64,000 nt of DNA from positions 286,518,941-286,582,940 of the forward strand of contig NC_048298.1 in NCBI RefSeq assembly GCF_013100865.1, given 5' to 3'. Position numbers and translations under genes: made by a program. Of the stretch, positions 55,518 through 64,000 are shown piece after piece; the stretch's first letter is position 1; the number at the start of each line of letters is the position of its first letter. The notes beneath the pieces were generated by a model. It saw only the letters and a list, made by a program, of their open reading frames with translations. It made no database searches and was not told where the DNA came from. This DNA is from Trachemys scripta elegans. Its lineage: Eukaryota; Chordata; Testudines; Emydidae.

Positions 55518-56015
55518 GTCTACAAATGTGAAGCATTGCCATCATCCGCCTTTTGGTCTTCTAATAAACTGCAGCACACAGAAAGAATGATACAGGTCCT
55601 TTAAATTGAGAGCAAGAAGTTGTCTGGAATGTTAGCTCATGTTTTCCTAAAATAACCTCAACACCTGAGGCAAAGTGGGAGTTGCTATTTAACACTGCAC
55701 AGATTCCAAAACAGTCTTCACACACTGTGAGATTCAAGCCAGAAGTACAGAACTGTTGGCAGCATTTTAAGGATGACTAATGCAGCACTGCTAAAAACAA
55801 CTTGAAGGGGTTTTCCATGAGCAAGCCTCATTACAGGTACAGTATTGCCTTTTCAGCTGCTAAATATAAGAACTTCACTGTAATGTACACACTGCTGGGT
55901 TTTTTATCAGCACATACCACAGCTAGTAAAACGAACCCTAGCACTTTCATAAACAATGGCAGCACCTGATCCTTGTTAACACCACTTCATGTGCCAAAAG
56001 TCACCAGCACAGAAG
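55518..56015. other. No gene recognised
   Basis: AT-rich spacer without identifiable features. Confidence 0.4.
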
Positions 56016-56017
56016 AT

Positions 56018-56175
56018 AGGACCAGCTTTATCATTTTTGCCGCCCCAAGCAAAAAAAAAAAAAAAAAGCCGCTCGGACTGTGCCGCCCCAAGAATGGACG
56101 GAATGCCGCCCCTTAGCATGTGCCGCCCGAGGCACGTGCTTCCTCAACTGATGCCTGGAGCCAGCCCTGCACAGG
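56018..56175. mobile_element. Candidate MITE with GCCGCCCC motifs
   Basis: Left TAGGACCAGCTTTATC and right GATGCCTGGAGCCAGCCCTG look like a weak inverted pair. Inside, GCCGCCCCAAG, GCCGCCCCTTAG and GCCGCCCGAGG recur beside a 16-17-base poly-A run. No convincing duplication was found, and the boundaries are rough. Confidence 0.4.
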
Positions 56176-56551
56176 ACTATGGGAATGGCGCTTAAAGTGT
56201 GTGGAGTAGGCACAAAAGAGGAACAAGAGTAGAATGTAATAAATCTATATAGAACACATCACCGGACATCAGCAATACCAGGAGGGATGTGCTGGAGTGC
56301 CGATGAGAAGAGCAGTGGGAAAAGTAACTGAAATACTTTTCTCCTGGATTGTATTTTCCAAATGGACAACCTACCCTAAATTCTCAATTACTGAGGGACA
56401 ATCTTCACTCAGAGCTATATTTGCTTTCCACAACCAACTCTTTGTATAACTTTTCATGAGTGATATACCCGAATACTTGGATGCTAATATCTAAACTGTA
56501 TTCTTAAATTTATTCACCTAAATTTGTGTTATTGCTGATTATGCACAACAG

Positions 56552-56873
56552 CAGGGATTGGCAACCTTTGGCATGCGGCTCACCAGGGTAAACACCGTGG
56601 CTGGCCGGGTCGGTTTGTTTACCTGCCACATCCACAGGTTCAGGTGATCGCGGCTCCCACTGGCCGCAGTTCGCCATTCCAGGCCAATGGGGACAGCAGG
56701 AAGCGGCGCAGGCTGAGGGATGTGCTGGCCGCTGCTTCCCGCCACCCCCATTGGCCTGGAGTGGTGATCCGTGGCCAGTGGGAGCTGCAATCGGCTGAAC
56801 CTGCGGACGCAGCAGGTAAACAAACCGGCCTGGCCCGCCAGGGTGCTTACCCTGGCGGGCCGCATGCCAAAGG
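56552..56873. mobile_element. hAT MITE truncated at its right end
   Basis: The left terminus CAGGGATTGGCAACCTTTGG and on to GCATGCGGC is complete. The right side has only GCCGCATGCCAAAGG, without the outer part of the repeat, and no target duplication is seen. Subterminal TGTTTAC (56616-56622) and GTAAACA (56816-56822) are present as in its relatives. The sequence just after the break contains TCTGCACTACAG twice (about 56887 and 56911). Confidence 0.8.
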
Positions 56874-57020
56874 CAGCATTCTGTACTCTGCACTACAGAG
56901 CATACTGTATTCTGCACTACAGTATATGTATCTTGTATCAGAGGGGTAGCCGTGTTAGTCTGAATCTGTAAAAAGCAACAGAGGGTCCTGTGGCACCTTT
57001 GAGACTAACAGAAGTACTGG

Positions 57021-57059
57021 GAGCATAAGCTTTCGTGGGTCAGAACCTCACTTCTTCAG
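57021..57059 (-). ncRNA. Hammerhead-ribozyme-like core in PLE 3' region
   Basis: On the minus strand: CUGAAGA (57059-57053), an extra A, stem II GUG(A)GGU / ACCCAC with a four-base loop, GAAA (57034-57031), stem III AGC/GCU with loop UUAU, then C at 57021. Box I is canonical here (CUGANGA), and A15.1 pairs with U16.1 as in true hammerheads. The extra base before stem II and the lack of visible stem I pairing reduce confidence in activity. Hammerhead motifs have been reported in Penelope-like terminal repeats, so the context fits. Confidence 0.45.
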
Positions 57060-57124
57060 ATGCAAGTAATGGAAATCTCCAGAGGCAGGTATATATCAGT
57101 GTGGAGATAACGAGGTTAGTTCAA

Positions 57125-57376
57125 TCAGGGAGGGTGAGGTGCTCTGCTAGCAGTTGAGGTGTGAACACCAAGGGAGGAGAAACTGTTTCTGTAGTTGGAT
57201 AGCCATTCACAGTCTTTGTTTAATCCTGATCTGATGGTGTCAAATTTGCAAATGAACTGGAGCTCAGCAGTTTCTCTTTGGAGTCTGGTCCTGAAGTTTT
57301 TTTGCTGTAAGATGGCTACCTTTACATCTGCTATTGTGTGGCCAGGGAGGTTGAAGTGTTCTCCTACAGGTACAGA
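57125..57376 (-). pseudogene. C-terminal end of Penelope-type GIY-YIG endonuclease
   Basis: Eighty-three codons and a stop are open from the insertion boundary. The reading is VGEHFNLPGH at the start, then FRTRLQRETAELQFICKFDT and SGLNKDCEWLSNY. The H-F-N-x-P-G-H block, the R-x-x-x-E-x-x-E/Q segment and the G-L-N-K-D block are the pattern I associate with the end of Penelope GIY-YIG domains. The GIY-YIG motif itself and the whole reverse transcriptase are absent through 5' truncation, so it is not functional. The family assignment is from pattern memory and should be confirmed by a protein search. Confidence 0.7.
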
Positions 57377-57435
57377 TACAGTATATGTATCTTATGACTT
57401 TAAAAACAGACTTTGTATTTGTGGATAATCTAAGC

Positions 57436-57732
57436 CAGTGGTGGGCAACCTGCGGCCTGCGAGACAGTTTGTTTACATTGACCGTCTGCAGGCCCGACTG
57501 CCCCAGAGCTCGCAGTGGCCTCAGTTTGCCATTCCTGGCCAATGGGAGCTGTGGGAAGCGGCCGCCGCTTCCCACAGCTCCCATTGGCCAGGAACAGTGA
57601 ACTGCGACCACTGGGACCTGCGGGCAGCTGTGCCAGCGGACGGTCAATGTAAACAAACTGTCTTGCAGCCTGCCAGTGGATTACCCCTGATGGGTTTCAT
57701 GCGGCCCGCGGGCTGCAGGTTGCCCACCACTG
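57436..57732. mobile_element. Nonautonomous hAT MITE, 297 bp, perfect TSD
   Basis: Termini are CAGTGGTGGGCAACCTGCGG and GCAGGTTGCCCACCACTG. ATCTAAGC is duplicated exactly (57428-57435, 57733-57740). Subterminal TGTTTAC (57470-57476) and GTAAACA (57649-57655) are present. The centre is a hairpin: CTGTGGGAAGCGG and CCGCTTCCCACAG around 57550-57578. The same family as 25674-25875. Confidence 0.94.
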
Positions 57733-57887
57733 ATCTAAGCACTATACCCAGATGTATAGACACTCTTTCTTAACATGTGTACTATATAATTTTTTAACAT
57801 TAGCTTTAATAAAAATTTTAAATATGTACTGCATAAATGGATAGAAACATATTAAAAGGCTCAAGGAAAAAATGTAGAAAACAACTC

Positions 57888-58170
57888 AGAGCTGGTTGGA
57901 GAAATTTCAATGGAGCCCTATTCTGTCCGAACACACAGTTCCATCAGTATCAAAATGCTTTGCAAAATCCGTTTGTTTTCACTGAAATTTCATTCTGAAA
58001 GAAAACCCGGGGGGGCGGGAGAGGGGGAAGTTCTGACAATCCCATTTTGACTTTCTGAATGAAACATTTTGTTTTGAAAAAAAGTTGAAATTGAAACAAA
58101 ATCTTTCAATTGACCTCCAACAAACAAAATATGGAATTTTCCTTCATGAAGAATTTTGAAATTTTCAGGT
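57888..58170. mobile_element. AT-rich TAGAGCTGG-family MITE, partial
   Basis: The left end TCAGAGCTGGTTGGAGAAAT and an interior of TTGAAATTGAAACAAAATC-type words fit the family. A G-run lies near 58009-58028. No right terminus was identified. Confidence 0.45.
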
Positions 58171-60924
58171 TTTGTTCTGATTCAGAACAAAGCGTGAGTT
58201 AGAAATCTCAAAATCCTTTGCACAACAGAATTTGTCCTCCACCCAGCGCTATGTACCAGTAACAGAAGCATACTGTGAGTATGTGAATATCCAGACTTGT
58301 ACAATGAATGTTTTGTATACACAGACTTCAGACTTACGGACTCCTTATGAACTGTTCACTGAGAATATTCCTTTGATTATTTGATGTTCGAAGATCAATG
58401 TTCAAACTGTGTGATTCATCACATGGCACTGTTTGTACACCCTGACTGGGTGACCCAACGTTTATAAATTACATGCACTTTCACGTGAAATTAATTTGTT
58501 ATGTAAATTTATTTTGTTTTGGAATTACCCAAATCAAAGCCACTTCCCAATAATACTCATAAAAACAAAATATTGCTTTGCATAAATGATAATGAAAAAC
58601 AAATAAAGACGTGTGTATGTGTGATTGAAATGAAATTCTACTCAGAAGTTACCAAAATGCCTGTGGATGACCTTTCACAATGAGGCACGCTCTACCAGCA
58701 GCTGAAGTTAATGAGAGCCACATGTGCACATTTGGGAGTGGAATTTGACCCAGAATATCTTTCTATTTCTGTCTTTCTATCTTAAGGTTTTCTATAGTGC
58801 CCATTATCACAGTATCTAAGCATTGCCCATGTAAATTAGATCAAGGTCCCCATCATGGAGTTCTCTGCTTTTCTCCTTTTCCTGATTATTGGAGGCTTTG
58901 CTTGAGTTATGTTGTTGGGCCATGGAGGAGGTCGTTGCCATTAATGATTTTGCAGAGGAGGGACAAGGCTTTGAACTGTCAATGGAAGGAAACTTGCAGC
59001 CGGGGCAGAGAGTGGAGCAGAGGGTTTCATTGTCAATGGCAGCTGAGGTGGCCAAATTCTGAACAAGCTGGAGCATCTGAATTGCCTCCATAGTCAGCAA
59101 ATTGCACTGAACCAGTCTGAAGGGGATAAATGTGCTGTAACTAAATCCTAGTCTGGAAAGAAGGGGGAACCAAGTCTATTAAAATGATTATAGTGGACAA
59201 CTGTAATAAATTGGCCAAATGGCACTATGGAACAAGGTGTAGAGACACAATTTCTCACCACCATACATGATTGCTTCTAGGAACAGCTAGCTATAGAGAA
59301 CACAAGAGAAGAGACTATTTTCAACTTATTCCAAGTAATGGTTCAAAAAGTAACTATAGCTGACCCACTCAGTAATAGTGCTCACAACATGTGGTAATTA
59401 AGCCTGGCCTCGTCAGGGGAAAAAATCTAGCACTGTGACGCTAAGCTTCAGAAAGGGCAATTTTATAAAAAGAAGGTAATTGAAAACCCCCTGCAAAAGT
59501 AAGGAAAATAAAATCTGTAGACGGAACATAAGGCTACTTAAGCACAACATAACAGGATCAGTGCAAATGAAAAGTGATAAAAGGAAACAATTTTTTAATG
59601 CACATTACGTAGCCAACCTGTAGATTTCATTGCCTCTAGGTGTTGTTGAGGTCAAGAACCTGGTGGGACTCAAGAAAGGAATACACGTTATATTAGATAA
59701 TGAGAACATCGATAATTATATTAGATAGGATAAGAAGACTTTTTTTTTTTAAGAAAAAAATTATAAACTCCCAGCCTTTGCGATAAGCCAACCTTTAACT
59801 AAAGGAGGTTATGCAGAATTTTTCCCAATTAAAAGCTTATTGCATAATTGCCCACTATGGGGTTACTTGCACCTGCCTCTGAAGCATCTGGTTCTGGTGA
59901 TATCACCACTTGATTGATCTGTCAAGTCCAAGTTCTTATGCAAAAGGTAGCGAGTTGCCTTTTGCCAGGTGCCCTGCTATGGCTAGAGGTGTTTCCGCAG
60001 GTGCTCCCCTTCTGCTCCTTGTCTTCAGGGACTTTTGGGAGCACTGGATAGTCTCTCTCAGGACTACCACCAGCCCTTCCCTGAAACAGGGTTATTAGCC
60101 CATAGTAATTCAAACTAGTCTTCAGTGTCCCAAACACAAGGTCCATCATAGTAACCCCATAGTTCAAAGCCATCTCCAAAGCTCCTGTCATCCATGGAGA
60201 GCTTGTTCTGCTCAGCAGAAGCCTCGCCTTTCAGTTCTGCCTTCCTTCCTCTGTCCACATGCTGAAGGCGGCATATATGCTATCCTCCTTCTGAAAGTTT
60301 CTCCCAATTGAGAGGGGAGCACTGCATCACCCTACACCACAGGGCTCCTGATCCCAGGCTCTTAAAGTGACACTATCCTGGGATCTTCCCATCCTATTTG
60401 CTATCTCTCCGGGACCACCTCCTCTCTTCTAGCTTCAGCTGGTTTCTGACTGTGCTGACACCAACATCCTTGAAAGGGGGTCTTCTGCCCCCTCTTATGC
60501 TTGAAGGGCCAGTACCCTCTGTTACACAAAACCAAGCCATGGCATGAAAAGTCTCATTTTTTATCCACTAAATGACCTGGAACTAAATGCAAATATTATT
60601 TTTGCACAGTTTTGCAAAATATTTTCCCTAGTTGTCACACAACACTATTAACATCTAATTTGTTTCTGATCCCAGGCTGAGGGAAAGCCGTTCTTTGGGT
60701 AGTTTGATTGCGTCAGTGTTATTCGGATATGTAAATAAAGATACCAAGATAAGAGATGTTCAACAACAGAGGCTTTTTACATTCTATATTTATCAGATCC
60801 TTCAAGCTAAATAAAAACACCCTGTATATTTGATCAGTTTAAGAATATGCCCAACAAGCGATCATCAAAATTCCTTGACTCCACCAATCCTCCCCCAACA
60901 GCTCCATGTTATGTAAAGGGCTGC
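58171..60924. other. 2.7-kb stretch with no recognised gene
   Basis: Open frames of 60-98 codons on both strands (for example 58816-59100 minus) have no known motif. The block 59900-60530 is C/T-rich and could be an LTR on the minus strand, starting TGTAACAGAGGGTACTGG at 60526, but I cannot find its other end or a duplication. Confidence 0.35.
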
Positions 60925-61180
60925 TCAAAAAGCACCTCAGTGACTTAGGAACCTAAACCCCATTTTCAAAAAAAGACTTAGCTAGTAAGAAGTGGGATTT
61001 TCAATGACATGTAGAGTCCAAAGTGCCTAAAAGCCAGATGTTTAAAGGTATTTAGGTGCTTAAAGATGCAGATAGGTGCCGACTGGCATTTTCAAAAGTG
61101 CCTCTAGTCTGGCTTTAAATCATTTTTGAAAATGTGACCTAGGCTCCTAAGTCAGTTTGGTGCTTTTGAAAATCATACCC
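60925..61180. mobile_element. Palindromic MITE-like element (CATTTTCAAAA words)
   Basis: The left half has AGCACCTCAGTGACTTAGGA, ACCTAAACCCCATTTTCAAA. The right half has TTTTTGAAAATGTGACCTAG, GCTCCTAAGTCAG and GGTGCTTTTGAAAATC, its inverse. Internal repeats of TTTAGGTGCTTAAAG and GTGCCTAAAAGCC occur. No target duplication is clear. Confidence 0.55.
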
Positions 61181-63624
61181 TGAGGCTGAAGGAAAGAGCT
61201 CTTATCCTCTTGTTGCATCCTTCCAGCTACTGGGTTGGGTGCAGTCTGAGATACAGATCAGCTTGTTTAGCAGGATTCCATGTCTGGCTGCAACCTAAAT
61301 GGAGGCAAAGTGGAAGCTGGCTCCTCTGTTGCTTGCAAGTTTTATTTCAGCAAAGTCTATCAGACACAAAACCTGGGAGCATTCAAAGTGCTCTGCTGTG
61401 GCACTTCAGCAAGTCAAACGATGGAAATCGATGCAGAGCTTTGCAAATTAAAGTCTGACATGAAGGTGCCCTTGTATGAAGTGTCACCAGATGATATGGA
61501 AGATGGTGTTGGCCATTTCGATCTTCATCTTTTTCATGATCTGCAGGCAGCACCAGGTGCAATGGAGCCCTTCCCTTTGGGCTCCATTTGCAAACAATTC
61601 CAAAATGTCTTTCAGTTAGTCAGCCTGGCAAGGCATTTAAAACAGAGCTGATGTAAGAACCACTGAACACAAACCAGTAGAGGGTGTTACATTTGTTTTA
61701 CTTGGACCAATGTTTAAATGATTACCACCAATTTTTCAAGGTTTTTAAGCGAGGTCACATATAGGATGCTGAGAATCTCTAACTAAATGTCTAGGTATAT
61801 CGAAATAATGGAACAGAAAGAAATCCAGGAGAGGAAAAACAGTTCATAATCAGCAATTACATGACCCTTCATTGAAATCCAACCCATTGGAGTTTCAAAA
61901 TTAGCATGTATGAATTAAATCCGGCCTTCAGAAGGGCAATGAGCTATCTGCTGTTTACAGTACAATGTGAAACTGCAGGCCTGCTTGCTTTTAGCATTGA
62001 AATGGGAACCCATTTGGTTTGAGCAACAGATGGTTACGTGAAGTTGATTATTATTTAAGCATTTCCCTTGAATGTGTTTTTATTCTATTATTTTAATAAA
62101 CCTAAAAAGTAGTTCTCAGCTTCATAATTGTGACTTCACATCAGAGCCCATAGGCACTGATGGCTGAACATTGTGGATATAAAAACAAACAGAACAATAC
62201 CCACTGATATTTGAAAAGCACCTCTAGTAAGGTTCCCAGACGTATATACATTTCACCTAACCAGCCAGGGATAAATCCTGTGGGGAGTGGCTGTTGAGAG
62301 GGTCCGTGTCTGCAAAGGCAGGAAGGCTCTGGGAGCCAAGGTGTAGCACACTCCAGAACATTCCTTTCCACTTCTTCAAATAGCCACAGCATGCATCCTC
62401 TTCCCCAGCACTTCTTGCTGAAGGCACCATAAATGCAGGGGAGCCAGGAGCCTGGCCACACCCCAAACCAGTTGGCCACACCCCAACGGAGCACCACTGG
62501 ATTCCCTGCTTAGTAGTCAAAAACACTAGATCCATATTATGCTCTACTTGCGACCTGTGCTTGGAAAGGAAAGGGGGGAAGGGGAAGCTCTCTGTATAGC
62601 CTAGTGCACTCCAGGCAAGACATGTGAGAATGTTTCCCATAGTATACACTGCACCCGGGCAAAGCCAGGCTCAGAAAGGAGGAATTGTGTTACACACAGT
62701 TTGGACCTTTCCTCATATTCTTTCATGGGGAGACAATGGTGGCTCAAGGGAATTCCAGACCAAGTGTTTTGGGGAAGAAGGGAGCACTCGTGGCCACTTT
62801 CATGTCACCAGCCCCACTTGGCTGCCCCTCCACCCACCATACAACAGCCAGGAGAGGAAAGCGCAGCAGCCAGTGTCTGAGTATCTCCTGTTGGCACACT
62901 GCCCTGGAAAGGCTGCGTCGGCCAGCAGGGATCTGGTAGAGCATGAGCTGCAGTTTATCTGCATATTTCATAAGCAACCAAACACGTCTGATAATATCTA
63001 TCAGGACAAAAGTACTGGACATTGAGTACAATTTAGCTATGTCCATGAACTCAAGCAATTTGGGTTTTTTTAAACTTTTGACTATAAACATTCTTTAAAA
63101 AAAAAAAAACACACCACTAGGAAAATTTATCCAAGTGGAACTAATATTAAATTATACGTAGCAACAACCCGGCTCTCCACCAGCATGAATACAGCAATCA
63201 TAAATCTCTGTTAGCTGTAATTTTTCACATATTTGGAATCTACCATCATGTAAATTAGTCCCGTTTGTACAATCAGTGTTGATGCCATTAAAATCAATCT
63301 CATTTGCCAAAGCATATGAGCACAATAGTCCCTGGACTTGATAATTTTTCAGTTCAAAAATCATCTTGGACTAGGTTCTTAACCTGAGTTTTACAGCAAG
63401 AAATCAGATTGCATTTGGAAACAGTATTCTTATAATTGAAAATTGACAACAGACCTACCATTCGTTTTTATTGGCACTTCCTGGTGCTTTACCTCCTTTA
63501 TTTACTTTTGTTCTGGGGCTGCCAGCTGTTCCAACTTGACATATTTCTTCCCTGTCCCTGCCTATTGTTGCCACAAGAATTTCGGTGTAGTCAGAAAGAG
63601 AGAACAGACTTCTCAGAGCCTTCC
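61181..63624. other. Unassigned region, weak ORFs only
   Basis: The longest frame here is 130 codons (62257-62649 minus); a 123-codon plus frame lies at 61280-61651. Neither has a recognisable domain. At 62453-62486 the phrase TGGCCACACCCCAA is repeated with a 20-bp period. An A-rich run lies at about 63096-63109. Confidence 0.35.
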
Positions 63625-63785
63625 ACCAGAGCTGGTCAGAAACTTTTCATTACAAGTTTTTGCAAACATTTTTCAAAATTTTAAAACCTTTGAGAGTGGT
63701 TGAATCTTTTTGAAAATTTGAAATTTCAACAACAAATTCATGAAAAATCCTCCCACCCCCCAAAAAATCACTATTTTTTCTGCCT
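63625..63785. mobile_element. AT-rich TAGAGCTGG-family MITE, partial
   Basis: CAGAGCTGGTCAGAAACTTT followed by TTTTCAAAATTTTAAAAC-type words fits the left part of the family. The rest grades into unassigned sequence before the window edge. Confidence 0.4.
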
Positions 63786-64000
63786 TTTCAGCCTTTTCTC
63801 AGTGTCTGTTCTTCACTCTGCATGGTGCTGTGTGCCCTCAGTTAACAATGGACTCTCAACATTGGACTCTTACCTTCCGCAAATAGCTTAAAACCTGTCT
63901 CCTCTATTTCTATCCCTGTCATCCTATGGCTCCGGTCACTGTAGTATCTGGGTACCCCACAATCATGAAGGAATTTGTCCTCCCAGCACTCCTGTGTAAG

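Larger units (their letters stand above)
56935..57376 (-). mobile_element. 5'-truncated Penelope-like element with 17-bp TSD
   Basis: TACAGTATATGTATCTT is duplicated exactly at 56918-56934 and 57377-57393. In the minus orientation the copy starts inside an open coding region (57376-57125) and continues through a noncoding 3' part to the terminus (GACTAACACGGCTACCCC complement at about 56945-56962). Penelope-like elements are retroelements with a reverse transcriptase and a GIY-YIG endonuclease; only the last part of the latter remains here. The open frame and perfect duplication point to a fairly recent insertion. Confidence 0.85.

Noticed and set aside
59900..60530. Possible solo LTR of an endogenous retrovirus
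   Set aside because: One end resembles a TG...CA terminus, but no matching end, target duplication or primer-binding site was found.
61280..61651. 123-codon plus-strand ORF as a possible host gene
   Set aside because: No conserved motif and no visible exon structure. I could not separate it from chance.
1..64000. CRISPR array, tRNA or rRNA genes, or a bacterial gene cluster
   Set aside because: The tandem repeats lack unique spacers, tRNA-like boxes occur only inside SINEs, and codon use, repeats and gene density are vertebrate.

Overview
The window is vertebrate nuclear DNA, almost certainly from a turtle (Testudines, probably a cryptodire). The repeats show this: a tortoise-type tRNA-derived SINE with A and B boxes and a CR1-like tail, an intact CR1 LINE ending in repeats of ATTCTATG, MIR-type SINE relics, hAT and PIF/Harbinger-like MITEs with clean target-site duplications (TSDs), and Penelope-like element (PLE) pieces. 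I see no host exon I can defend, no tRNA or rRNA gene, no CRISPR array and no bacterial-style operon.

Layout. 0-2 kb is GC-rich: a 47-bp minisatellite, then a 1.1-kb hAT element (872-1972) carrying an internal G-rich minisatellite. 2.4-4.2 kb is a broken CR1. 4.2-12 kb holds a MIR relic, two hAT MITEs, an older CR1 split by a minus-strand SINE, and a MIR relic split by another hAT MITE. 12-20 kb is mostly unassigned sequence with CR1 scraps, two very short PLE insertions and an unassigned 84-codon minus-strand ORF. 20.7-22.8 kb is a SINE beside a minus-strand CR1 that was itself split by a TA-flanked MITE. 24-32 kb has MIR relics, four hAT/Harbinger-type elements, a diverged L2-like LINE and a third hAT group (31115-31607). 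32.4-33.7 kb is another CR1 fragment. 33.7-38.5 kb and 45-48 kb are long stretches in which I recognise little. 40.4-44.6 kb is the centrepiece: a CR1 with both ORFs open (335 and 949 codons), catalytic residues present, a 5'UTR and a canonical 3' tail. 48-64 kb has a palindromic PLE insertion, several MITEs, a CR1 3' end, a GC/GT/GA dinucleotide tract, a truncated hAT, and a PLE insertion that keeps 84 open codons of a GIY-YIG-type endonuclease end.

How the parts interact. CR1 ORF2 (endonuclease plus reverse transcriptase) and ORF1 (zinc-finger/coiled-coil/SGNH-esterase protein) would form the retrotransposition complex. The SINE shares the CR1 3'-end design and is its likely passenger. The MITEs have no transposase here and depended on autonomous relatives elsewhere. 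The PLE copies belong to a separate retroelement class; two of them show inverted (head-to-head) structure, and two contain a motif resembling a hammerhead-ribozyme core. Nested insertions give a local order of events. All assignments come from reading the sequence by eye and need library comparison for family names and exact ends.
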